From Methylococcaceae bacterium (GTDB lineage: Bacteria > Pseudomonadota > Gammaproteobacteria > Methylococcales > Methylomonadaceae), in the NCBI GenBank assembly GCA_013140465.1, contig JABFST010000065.1, positions 1-8,576 on the forward strand: a DNA stretch of 8,576 nucleotides, read 5' to 3'. The notes under the pieces were generated by a model that saw nothing but the letters and a program-made list of their open reading frames with translations, was not told the DNA's origin and did not search any database. Made by a program: the position numbers and the translations under genes. How positions within the stretch are numbered: the first letter of the stretch is position 1; each line of letters opens with the position of its first letter. Shown here one piece after another: positions 1-6,162 of this stretch.

Positions 1-2
1 CG

Positions 3-230
3 TTAGGCAAAGATGCAAAAGAGAGGCAAACCAGTTACCGTGAATTATTCAAACATCATGTTGATGGGAAATTACTGGAAGACATCCGACTGGCGGCAAA
101 CAAAGGCATGGCACTTGGCAGTGAGCGGTTTAAGGCGGAAATAGAAAATTTGAGCGGTCGGCGGATGACTGCCAAAAAAATGGGTAGGCCTGTTGGCTGG
201 CGGAAGGAAAAGCAGGTCAGTGATATATAA
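3..230 (+). CDS. REP-associated tyrosine transposase (RAYT, IS200-like), C-terminal part
   Basis: The reading frame is open from the left edge of the window and ends in TAA at 228-230, giving the last 75 residues of a longer protein whose start lies outside the window. The tail reads as YRELFKHHVDGKLLEDIRLA, then an 'NKGMALGSERFKAEIE' segment, then a basic end with GRPVGWRKEK. This YRELF ... ALGSERFK.EIE ... RR ... GRP pattern is the usual C-terminal end of RAYT proteins, the single-copy Y1 transposases related to IS200/IS605 that act on REP-type palindromes. The catalytic HUH motif and tyrosine would lie upstream, so activity cannot be judged here. It points toward the three-gene cassette but on the opposite strand, and marks the left side as an accessory region. 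Confidence 0.8.
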   Translation, partial: LGKDAKERQTSYRELFKHHVDGKLLEDIRLAANKGMALGSERFKAEIENLSGRRMTAKKMGRPVGWRKEKQVSDI

Positions 231-240
231 GTTTACTCTG

Positions 241-266
241 ACCCCAGTTATTTACCCCAGTTATTT
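241..266. repeat. Tandem 13-bp repeat downstream of the RAYT gene
   Basis: The 13-mer ACCCCAGTTATTT occurs twice without a gap (241-253 and 254-266), 10 bp after the transposase stop codon. It directly follows GTTTACTCTG (231-240), so the block reads ACTCTGACCCCAGTTATTT and then a second unit. Position just after a RAYT gene suggests a target or end sequence of the element, or slippage there. The role is inferred. Confidence 0.6.
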
Positions 267-275
267 TATGTGTTA
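263..275 (+). repeat. Left copy of a 13-bp inverted repeat flanking the cassette
   Basis: ATTTTATGTGTTA at 263-275 is the exact reverse complement of TAACACATAAAAT at 2901-2913. The two copies enclose all three cassette genes and the putative promoter. The match stops at 13 bp on both sides. The copy overlaps the end of the tandem 13-bp repeat by four bases. It could be a terminal repeat of a mobile unit or a chance match in AT-rich DNA. Confidence 0.45.
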
Positions 276-313
276 GGAAAACGGGTTGGGCTGTTTAGGT
301 CTCAAGACGTTAT

Positions 314-1273
314 TTACCTTGCTAGCCGAGAAGTAATAACATTCCATTTAGGTGGATAGAATAATTCAAGCTTTTTGCTATTGAGAACAAATTTTTGCTT
401 TATTCGAGTTCTTCCGCCAACAGCTAATTCAGGGCAATAAGCTCTAGCGTATTTGTCTATCTCACAAAAGAGATTTTGACAGTCTATTAATTGTAGAGGT
501 CTTCCATATAAGTCTGGAAAGTCGATGTTTCTAATCGTAAATTCATGTTGCTGATGTTCAGTGACATAATGGATTACATCGATTGGTGATAAATTGCCAA
601 TATCAGTGAAACATTTTGTTATTCCGCGTAATGCTCCGGGTCCTGCAACTACAAAATCACTTTCCAATCCACATTCAAGATTGCTATATGCAAGATCAAT
701 AGTGTATTGATAAGCAAGAAAATCACCCAATGTTGGATAGCTTTTTAACAAAGTAAAAACATCCTTAAGATTTCTCATTTCTGCAATACGCTCAGGTACA
801 TGATTTTTAATCATCATCTCAAGAAGTTTTAAGTTATTTTGGTGTTTTTTCGAGAATCCGAACTCTCGAACGCCAGACGGCATAATATAAGCAGCTGAAT
901 ATAATTTGTTTTTGCCGTTGATAATTGAGGTCAGGATTTCATCGTATAACCTGAAGTTGTAGTTTGCATAGCTAACTACGTTATTTAGTGCGGAGCTTAG
1001 GCTTATCCAGGTTGAGATGCGATTAAAAAAACGAAAAAGAATAGTGCGAAAAAAAATTTCTTGAGGGGATTGGTCGCCAGAATAAATAACATGGCGAATA
1101 AGAAATTGGCTAACTCTATCAGAGGCGCGGTAAGCGTTGGTAAAGCGATATGTTTTTAAGATGGGGTCTTCAGTAAAATCGCATTGTTGTCCAGATAAGC
1201 GTTTATAGAAAATGCGTTGACGTTCAGCAGCAAAATACCAATATAAATCATAAATTTCTGTTGGTTTTATCAT
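314..1273 (-). CDS. Putative DNA base hypermodification protein (5-hmdU DNA kinase helical domain / thymine pyrophosphorylase family)
   Basis: A 319-residue protein that I recognise as a member of the family first described as alpha-glutamyl/putrescinyl thymine pyrophosphorylase clade 2, whose phage members include the 5-hydroxymethyl-dU DNA kinase. In phages these proteins act on 5-hydroxymethyl-uracil in DNA on the way to hypermodified thymines. Visible family blocks are FTNAYRASDRVSQFLIR (44-60), FFRTILFRFFNRISTW (74-89), YIMPSG (129-134), a helical GDFLAYQYTIDLAYS stretch (183-197), VAGPGALRGITKCF (209-222), LQLIDCQNLFCEIDKYAR (260-277) and a basic GRTRIKQKF (287-295). No P-loop is visible, so it looks like the helical domain alone. 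It is the last gene of the cassette: its ATG lies 8 bp after the upstream stop, with only a weak ribosome binding site. No hydroxymethylase or thymidylate synthase homologue lies nearby, so its substrate in this host is unknown. It may recognise or process modified phage DNA (inference). Confidence 0.75.
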   Translation of the reverse strand: MIKPTEIYDLYWYFAAERQRIFYKRLSGQQCDFTEDPILKTYRFTNAYRASDRVSQFLIRHVIYSGDQSPQEIFFRTILFRFFNRISTWISLSSALNNVVSYANYNFRLYDEILTSIINGKNKLYSAAYIMPSGVREFGFSKKHQNNLKLLEMMIKNHVPERIAEMRNLKDVFTLLKSYPTLGDFLAYQYTIDLAYSNLECGLESDFVVAGPGALRGITKCFTDIGNLSPIDVIHYVTEHQQHEFTIRNIDFPDLYGRPLQLIDCQNLFCEIDKYARAYCPELAVGGRTRIKQKFVLNSKKLELFYPPKWNVITSRLAR

Positions 1274-1281
1274 TTAGAGCT

Positions 1282-2226
1282 TCAGTCTCTATTTCTATTA
1301 AATAGCCTTGGGTGATTTTTTTTTAGAGTATTTAATTCTGCTTCAATTGAAGATTGCTTCTCAGATAATAATTCTAAATCCTTTTTTTGTTTTTCTAGCG
1401 AAATAGAAGTATCCTTATAGTCATCAAAATGTTTTGCATATTCTATTACATATTTTAAATCTTCTTTTTGTTCAAAAATAAATTTACCAACACTTATAAC
1501 GGAAGAGCTTATATAAAGAAGAAACACAAATAGTAATGAGATAATTGTGGTTACCCCATACTTAGTCCAGTCTACCCATCTCCTAGCCTCGTTGTTGGTT
1601 CTATTGATTTTATCAAGTTGTTCACATGTATTGTGTTCTAGCTGGGTAATTTTCTGAGAAATATTGAAATTTAATTCACGAAATTCAGACGAGAGTGCTT
1701 GCAAAGAATATATTTCATCTGCTGAAACTTGATTAATAACGTCAATTGGAATATCAGAAAATCCTTGAGACGTTCTAGGCTGTAAGTCCGTTTCATCAAG
1801 ACTTGCATACCATATTAGAAATATTGGTAAATTATGTTGTAAATTTATAGGGGTAGGGCCTGCATTATAGACAGAATAAAGTAATTTTCCACTAAAACCA
1901 GGATCAACATGAAACCCCGATATATTAACAAGCCCTTTATATTTAAGGCGGGCTTTCATTGAAATAAAGGCTATAGCATTATCTGGAATTTTAACGGATT
2001 CTTCAGTTAGTAAAAAAGCAAATTGTCCTGGAGGAATAACAAAAGCTTCATCTATAGATAATATTTTTTTTGTGTGCTGACTATTAGAGTTCCGATGGTC
2101 TTTAGTAATGAATATTTCTCGACCTATTCTAAGAGTATAAGAGGCCTGCTCAATTTTATCGGGATCATAAGGGGTAATAAGCGTTGGTAACTTTGCTTTA
2201 AGTGTTTGACTACTCCAGAATGCCAT
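1282..2226 (-). CDS. dCTP deaminase/dUTPase-fold protein with membrane segment and coiled coils
   Basis: 314 residues. Residues 1 to about 145 match the dCTP deaminase/dUTPase fold: QASYTLRIG (27-35), IPPGQFAFLLTEESVKIP (64-81), ISMKARLKYKG (88-98), HVDPGFSGKLLYSVYNAG (106-123) and LPIFLIWY (133-140). The DPGF.G loop with Asp108 is kept. The glutamate that dCTP deaminases carry in the following strand (LEL.N) appears to be Ser118, and the RSS motif is replaced by MKARLKYKG, so classical deamination is doubtful. A coiled-coil-like stretch (about 171-212) leads to one hydrophobic segment (about 223-250), then a charged coiled-coil tail (about 252-304). Ordinary family members are about 190 residues and soluble, so this is a membrane-attached fusion. 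It is the middle gene, 20 bp after its upstream neighbour and 8 bp before the base-modification gene. A nucleotide-binding sensor or membrane effector is my inference. An active dUTPase-like hydrolase is the main alternative. Confidence 0.7.
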   Translation of the reverse strand: MAFWSSQTLKAKLPTLITPYDPDKIEQASYTLRIGREIFITKDHRNSNSQHTKKILSIDEAFVIPPGQFAFLLTEESVKIPDNAIAFISMKARLKYKGLVNISGFHVDPGFSGKLLYSVYNAGPTPINLQHNLPIFLIWYASLDETDLQPRTSQGFSDIPIDVINQVSADEIYSLQALSSEFRELNFNISQKITQLEHNTCEQLDKINRTNNEARRWVDWTKYGVTTIISLLFVFLLYISSSVISVGKFIFEQKEDLKYVIEYAKHFDDYKDTSISLEKQKKDLELLSEKQSSIEAELNTLKKNHPRLFNRNRD

Positions 2227-2246
2227 AAAATACTAATCCAAAAATT

Positions 2247-2834
2247 TTAAGCGTGTTGGGACATAAAATAGTCAAAAAAAATGGATTTTTTCTTAACGCC
2301 TGTTAGTCGGTTGAAAACTTCAGCAACAAGGTCAATATTATTATATGATGCAGCTACCAACATGAGTGAAAAAATTTGTATAACGCATTCGGCTATTTTT
2401 TCTCTGTATTGGTAGGGTTCAAGGTGATCTATGGACTCACAAGCTTTCGCAAGTTCACCCACAACAACAGGATAAGTTTTTACTAACCATAAAGACTCTG
2501 CTGTATCAATGCCTAATCGACTAGCAATGTTATCTCCTAACTCAAATAAGTTTTTAGAATGGGATAACTCTAACTTGTTAGAAATTTGTATATTTAAAAT
2601 ATTTGCACACGTTGTTGCGATAATAAATGAGTCAATGACGTTTTTTTTCAAGGCCTGTTCGTCTTTAGAATTCAGGACACAGTCACAAATCTTGCCTACA
2701 TATTTTGCGAAATGCAGTGCCATGTGATTCAAGCGCTGATGAACATTTAATCGAGTAATTTCCTTATGAAAAAACTCATCATGTTCAAATTGCTGTTTTT
2801 GCATTGTAAATAATTGTTTTTCAACGTTATTCAT
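2247..2834 (-). CDS. Small helical protein, possibly a divergent MazG-like NTP pyrophosphohydrolase
   Basis: 195 residues, predicted almost entirely helical, no signal peptide, first gene of the cassette. I do not recognise it with certainty. It seems to consist of two similar helical halves. The first has HMALHFAKYVGKICD (37-51) followed by VIDSFIIATTCANILNIQI (66-84). The second has VVVGELAKACESID (123-136) followed by REKIAECVIQIFSLMLVAAS (144-163) and NNIDLVAEVFNRL (165-177). The second half resembles the MazG pattern of an acidic helix, then EExxD, then a '.GIDLE.AV..KL' helix. The metal-binding motif reads EKIAE instead of EExxD, so it would be a divergent or inactive member. MazG enzymes hydrolyse (d)NTPs to monophosphates, which would suit the nucleotide theme of the two downstream genes. 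The ATG at 2834 lacks a strong ribosome binding site. It lies about 17 nt from the start expected for the promoter at 2858-2886. Confidence 0.45.
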   Translation of the reverse strand: MNNVEKQLFTMQKQQFEHDEFFHKEITRLNVHQRLNHMALHFAKYVGKICDCVLNSKDEQALKKNVIDSFIIATTCANILNIQISNKLELSHSKNLFELGDNIASRLGIDTAESLWLVKTYPVVVGELAKACESIDHLEPYQYREKIAECVIQIFSLMLVAASYNNIDLVAEVFNRLTGVKKKSIFFDYFMSQHA

Positions 2835-2857
2835 GGCTGTTTTAGAGTGTCTGCTTA

Positions 2858-2886
2858 GTGATAAAAATTTAATTAAAACTATTCAA
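2858..2886 (-). promoter_or_regulatory. Putative sigma-70 promoter of the three-gene cassette
   Basis: On the minus strand, TTGAAT (complement of 2881-2886) is followed after exactly 17 bp by TATCAC (complement of 2858-2863). Each hexamer matches the consensus at four of six positions. The start would fall near 2851, some 17 nt before the ATG at 2834. Just upstream lie two adjacent TAACA-type boxes (2891-2896 and 2901-2906) that might bind a regulator. The region is AT-rich, so chance matches are likely. Confidence 0.35.
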
Positions 2887-2900
2887 ATGATAACATGAAG

Positions 2901-2913
2901 TAACACATAAAAT
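2901..2913 (-). repeat. Right copy of the 13-bp inverted repeat flanking the cassette
   Basis: TAACACATAAAAT here is the exact reverse complement of 263-275. It lies upstream of the cassette promoter, so the pair encloses promoter and genes, about 2.65 kb in total. A related TAACATAAAA on the minus strand (complement of 2939-2948) shows that the motif recurs locally, so it might instead be an operator. Confidence 0.45.
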
Positions 2914-3045
2914 CATTAGCCATGTAAATTGACCAACGTTTTATGTTAGCATAAATGAAGTTTGCTGCTAAACACTGGGCATAAAAGCTTTAATCCGAGT
3001 AGTGTCACTCCAGACAAAGACTCTGCATGCAACGCCTCTACGCCA

Positions 3046-3585
3046 TCAATCAAAATGCACCAACCCATACTCCAAAACCGGCTGCCTACCTTCCAACAAA
3101 TCCGTCAAAAACGTCCAAAACACATCTGCTGACGGCGGGCAGCCGGGTAAGAAGTAATCGATTTTTACCACTTCGTGCTGCGGGCGGACTTGATCCAGCA
3201 ACAGCGGCAATTCAATGTCACTGGGGATTTGTGGGTTTTCTACGCCAATGCCGTACAAATAGGCTTCGTTTAGGCATTCTTCCAGCGGGATGAAATTGCG
3301 CATGGCGGGTAGGCCGCCGTTGATCGCGCACGCACCTACCGCCACCAAGATTTTGCAGTTTTTTCTAAATTCGCGTAGCACATGCACGTTTTCGGAATTG
3401 CACACGCCGCCTTCAATCAGGCCGATGTCGCAATGGCTGGCGTGTTCGATGTCGGTGAGCGGCGAGCGGTCAAATTCCACCAAGTCGGCGAGGGCGATGA
3501 TGCGCTCGTCGATGTCCAAAAAAGACATGTGGCAACCAAAGCAACCTGCCAGCGAGGTCGTGGCAATTCTAAGTTTATTCGCCAT
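3046..3585 (-). CDS. hoxY: NAD-reducing [NiFe] hydrogenase small subunit HoxY
   Basis: 179 residues, the full length for the compact HoxY type (group 3d bidirectional hydrogenases). HoxY carries the electron-transferring [4Fe-4S] cluster next to the NiFe site of HoxH and passes electrons to the HoxFU diaphorase in the cytoplasm. The four cluster ligands are visible: C15 and C18 in LAGCFGCHMSF, C86 in GACAINGG and C149 in LPGCPPSAD. GGVCN (C62) is a further conserved block. There is no Tat signal, as expected for a soluble enzyme. The C-terminus is intact. The ATG overlaps the end of hoxU by 11 bp, with AGGAG 10 bp upstream, which supports translational coupling. The partner hoxH, normally the next gene, is not present in this window, so HoxY would lack its catalytic partner unless hoxH is elsewhere. 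Confidence 0.92.
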   Translation of the reverse strand: MANKLRIATTSLAGCFGCHMSFLDIDERIIALADLVEFDRSPLTDIEHASHCDIGLIEGGVCNSENVHVLREFRKNCKILVAVGACAINGGLPAMRNFIPLEECLNEAYLYGIGVENPQIPSDIELPLLLDQVRPQHEVVKIDYFLPGCPPSADVFWTFLTDLLEGRQPVLEYGLVHFD

Positions 3586-4294
3586 GAGGGGTTTGCTCCT
3601 GTGCTAGGCTGACTTGGTCGATTTGTTGGTGGTCGTAGAGGCGTTGGCCGATTGGGACTTGATAGGCGGTGTGCTTGATTAAGATCGCTCCGGTCGGGCA
3701 AATATGCGCGGCACGGTCGCTGGCGGCTAGATCGGTGTCTTTCAGCAAGCCGCTGTCGGCATTAACGATTAAGTGTTTGTTGATGCCGCGCCCGCTGATC
3801 GCAAACACGTTTTTGCCGTCGGTTTGTTGGCTGGCCCTGACGCAGAGCGTACAAAAAATACAGCGGTTGTGGTCAATCAGCACTTCAGGATGCGAGGCAT
3901 CGACGGCACGTTGCGGGTAAAACAGCGGGTAATGGTCGTCGAGCATGTTTAAATGATAGGCGACGGCTTGCAATTGGCAGTTGCCGGTTTTTTCGCACGA
4001 TGGGCAAAAATGGTTGCCTTCCACAAACAGCATTTGGGTGATTTTTTTGCGGTCGGCGGTCAGTTCTTGGGTGTTGCTAAGCACGTTTTGACCCGCCATT
4101 GCCGGAAACGTACACGCCGAGCAAATGCGCCCGTTGACTTTGACGGTGCAGAGTTTGCAACTGCCATGCGGGGTAAATTCGGGGTGGTGGCATAAATGCG
4201 GGATGTACACGCCAGCGGCGGTAGCGGCTTGCATGATGGTTTGCCCGTCGGTAAACGGGATGGTGTTGCCATCTATGGTTAAGGTGTTGCTCAT
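3575..4294 (-). CDS. hoxU: NAD-reducing hydrogenase diaphorase subunit HoxU
   Basis: 239 residues, related to the N-terminal part of NuoG of complex I. It links the FMN/NAD site of HoxF with HoxY through iron-sulfur clusters. Domains in order: a [2Fe-2S] ferredoxin domain (about 1-78) with C35, C46, C49 and C61; the His-Cys [4Fe-4S] motif NHFCPSCEKTGNCQLQ with H95, C97, C100 and C106; and a ferredoxin-like [4Fe-4S] segment with C145, C148 and C151 (CIFCTLC) plus C199 in HICPTGA. All expected ligands seem present. The start overlaps the hoxF stop by four bases (ATGA) and has a perfect GGAGGA six bases upstream, so the start is secure. The 3' end overlaps hoxY by 11 bp. It is distinguished from NuoG by its short length and its hox neighbours. 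Confidence 0.93.
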   Translation of the reverse strand: MSNTLTIDGNTIPFTDGQTIMQAATAAGVYIPHLCHHPEFTPHGSCKLCTVKVNGRICSACTFPAMAGQNVLSNTQELTADRKKITQMLFVEGNHFCPSCEKTGNCQLQAVAYHLNMLDDHYPLFYPQRAVDASHPEVLIDHNRCIFCTLCVRASQQTDGKNVFAISGRGINKHLIVNADSGLLKDTDLAASDRAAHICPTGAILIKHTAYQVPIGQRLYDHQQIDQVSLAQEQTPHGE

Positions 4295-6075
4295 AAGGAG
4301 TCCTCCACTTGCGCCAAGTGCGCGGCGGCATCGTTGCGGTTTGCCAATCGGCGGGCAGTCGCCAAGGCCGCGTCCAAATCAAAGCCAGGTTCATAACTGA
4401 TGGCTTTCAGGCGGCTTTGGTACAGTTCGGGGTAGCGTTCCAGCGTACTTAAGATAGGGTTGGCGGCGGTTTGGCCCAAGCCGCAATGGCTGTGGTTTTT
4501 TACAATTTGGCACAGGGCTTCGAGTTCTGCGACATCCCCAGCCGAGCCGTGACCGTCCACAATTTTGTCCAGCTGTTTTTTTAACAACGAGGTGCCAACC
4601 CGGCAGGGCGTACAAAAGCCGCAGCTTTCGTGGGCAAAAAAGTGGGTGAAGTTTTGGGCGATGTCCAAAAGCTGGCGGCTATGGTTAAAGATGATGAACG
4701 AGCCGCCTGTGGCTAAATCTTCAAATGCCAAACGGCGGTCAAATTCTGTGTTAGAGATAAACGTGCCGGACGGCCCGCCAATTTGCACACCTAAAACATC
4801 TTCTGCGCCACAAGCTGCCAACACCGCGTGGATAGTCGTGCCGAACGGCAGTTCATAAATGCCGGGGCGGGTGCAATCGCCGCTGATGCTTAAGATTTTA
4901 GTGCCTTTGGATTGCGCCGTGCCGATTTGGGCAAACGCGTCGCCACCGTGTACGGCAATGTGGGCGGCGGCTAAAAAGGTTTCGACGTTGTTGACGACCG
5001 TGGGTTTTTGTAAATAACCTTGGCTGACCGGATACGGCGGGCGGTTGCGTGGGATGCCCATTTTGCCTTCTAAGGATTCAATCAGTGCCGATTCTTCGCC
5101 GCAAATATACGCACCCGCACCCAGACAAATTTCAATGTCAAACTGTAAGCCGCTGTTGAGGATGTTATTGCCTAACAAGCCCGCTTGCCGCCGTTCGTCT
5201 ACTATTTGTAGAAGTTTGTCGTATAAGAACAAATATTCGCCACGCAAATATAAAAAGCCTTGTTCTGCACCGATAATCGCGGCGCAGATGGTCATGCCTT
5301 CAAACACTTGCTGGGCATAAGTGTTTAACAGCACCCGGTCTTTAAAGGTGCCGGGTTCGCCTTCGTCGGCATTACAAACCACATAGCGTTCGGGGCCAGC
5401 TTCGTCTTTACAGTATTGCCATTTGCTGGCGGTTTTAAAGCCCGCGCCGCCGCGCCCGCGTAAACCTGCGCGGTCGATTTCCGCCAAGGTTTCCGCTAAA
5501 CCGCGTGCGTAGCTGGCTTTAAGGGCCGAGCCGGATTCGATAGGCGTGGTCAGCAACAAATCGGTTTGGATGATGTTGTCTTCGACTTGAAAGAGTTCGC
5601 TAGGCCATTCGGCTACCGGAGTTTGTTGTTCAACCAAGGCGGCAATCTGGTCGATACGCGCCCGCGATAAGCGGCTTAGGGCATAACCATTCACCAATCC
5701 CGCCGGGCCTTGGTCGCATAAACCAGTACACGAGGTGATGTTAAGGCTGACCAAGCCATCGCCACGCACCGCGCCAACCGCAACATGCAGTTGCTCAGAC
5801 AAATACGCCATCAGTTCGTTTTTACCCAACATTTGGTCGGTAATCGAATCGCTAATCAGGATTTCATACTGGCCTTGCGGGGTTAGGTGCAAAAAACTGT
5901 AGAATTCAATCACGCCGATGATATGGCTGCGCGGGATATTGAGCAGGGTGGCGACTTGTTTGATCGCGGCTTCGGGGATGTAATGGGCTTGGGCTTGTAT
6001 GGCCCTAAGGATAGCCAGAAGATGGGTGGGCTGGTGTTGGTGGCTGGCAACCAGAGATTCGATGAAGGCTTGCAT
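4291..6075 (-). CDS. hoxF: NAD-reducing hydrogenase diaphorase subunit HoxF (NuoE-NuoF-like fusion)
   Basis: 594 residues, close to the roughly 600 usual for HoxF. It holds the NAD(H) and FMN site of the soluble NAD-coupled hydrogenase. The N-terminal NuoE-like domain (about 1-150) keeps only one cysteine pair, C116 and C120 in SCTGLCDQGPA. The first pair expected near residues 73-78 is missing, so its [2Fe-2S] cluster is probably incomplete. The NuoF-like part shows the FMN/NADH motifs GLRGRGGAGF (204-213), NADEGEPGTFKDR (235-247) and GAGAYICGEESALIESLEG (319-337). The [4Fe-4S] ligands are C485, C488 and C491 (ESCGFCTPCR) plus C531 (HCGLG). The start is chosen for its AAGGA about six bases upstream of the ATG. 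It is the first gene of the hoxFUY operon, 323 bp after metG. Standalone nuoEF is unlikely because the two domains are fused and hoxU and hoxY follow. Confidence 0.94.
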   Translation of the reverse strand: MQAFIESLVASHQHQPTHLLAILRAIQAQAHYIPEAAIKQVATLLNIPRSHIIGVIEFYSFLHLTPQGQYEILISDSITDQMLGKNELMAYLSEQLHVAVGAVRGDGLVSLNITSCTGLCDQGPAGLVNGYALSRLSRARIDQIAALVEQQTPVAEWPSELFQVEDNIIQTDLLLTTPIESGSALKASYARGLAETLAEIDRAGLRGRGGAGFKTASKWQYCKDEAGPERYVVCNADEGEPGTFKDRVLLNTYAQQVFEGMTICAAIIGAEQGFLYLRGEYLFLYDKLLQIVDERRQAGLLGNNILNSGLQFDIEICLGAGAYICGEESALIESLEGKMGIPRNRPPYPVSQGYLQKPTVVNNVETFLAAAHIAVHGGDAFAQIGTAQSKGTKILSISGDCTRPGIYELPFGTTIHAVLAACGAEDVLGVQIGGPSGTFISNTEFDRRLAFEDLATGGSFIIFNHSRQLLDIAQNFTHFFAHESCGFCTPCRVGTSLLKKQLDKIVDGHGSAGDVAELEALCQIVKNHSHCGLGQTAANPILSTLERYPELYQSRLKAISYEPGFDLDAALATARRLANRNDAAAHLAQVEDSL

Positions 6076-6105
6076 GGGGTGTCCTTAGCGTTAAGTGAAG
6101 TGACA

Positions 6106-6134
6106 ATCATAACGGACGGTACAAAAGCTGCCCT
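6106..6134 (-). promoter_or_regulatory. Possible hoxF promoter with dyad over the -35 region
   Basis: On the minus strand TATGAT (complement of 6106-6111) matches the -10 consensus at five of six positions and would start RNA near 6099, about 23 nt before the hoxF ATG. The -35 position (complement of 6129-6134, AGGGCA) is poor. It lies in a perfect dyad, CTGCCC-TGTT-GGGCAG (6128-6143), which could be an activator or repressor site. A weak core with an overlapping dyad would fit a regulated promoter (inference). Confidence 0.3.
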
Positions 6135-6162
6135 GTTGGGCAGACTTAGGTATTGCTGTGTT

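Larger units (their letters stand above)
2835..3045. other. Intergenic junction between cassette and hox operon
   Basis: This 211-bp gap holds no gene. It is AT-rich up to about 2990 and becomes GC-rich at the hoxY end, so the composition border falls about here. Besides the promoter, it contains an imperfect hairpin: TAACACATAAAA (2901-2912) can pair with TTTTATGTTA (2939-2948) with a two-base bulge, and its core ACATAAAA/TTTTATGT is exact. A plus-strand TTGACC (2929-2934) with TAAATG 17 bp on has no gene to serve. No T-rich terminator follows hoxY, and no start of hoxH is visible. Confidence 0.5.

Noticed and set aside
2509..2727. 72-codon plus-strand frame inside the first cassette gene
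   Set aside because: It is antisense to a longer frame that fits the operon spacing, and the translation shows no domain.
2929..2957. Plus-strand promoter TTGACC-17 bp-TAAATG
   Set aside because: The -10 matches the consensus at only three positions, and no plus-strand gene follows.
3001..3009. AGTGTCACT palindrome as terminator of the hox operon
   Set aside because: The arms are only 4 bp around one base and no T-run follows.
2980..3045. A start of hoxH or a remnant of it after hoxY
   Set aside because: The minus-strand sequence after the hoxY stop hits stop codons at once (ATGGCGTAG) and shows no HoxH N-terminal pattern.
3027..4400. Several open frames of 70-105 codons on both strands overlapping hoxY and hoxU
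   Set aside because: They are shadows of genes whose cluster-binding motifs are intact, with no ribosome binding site pattern or family resemblance of their own.
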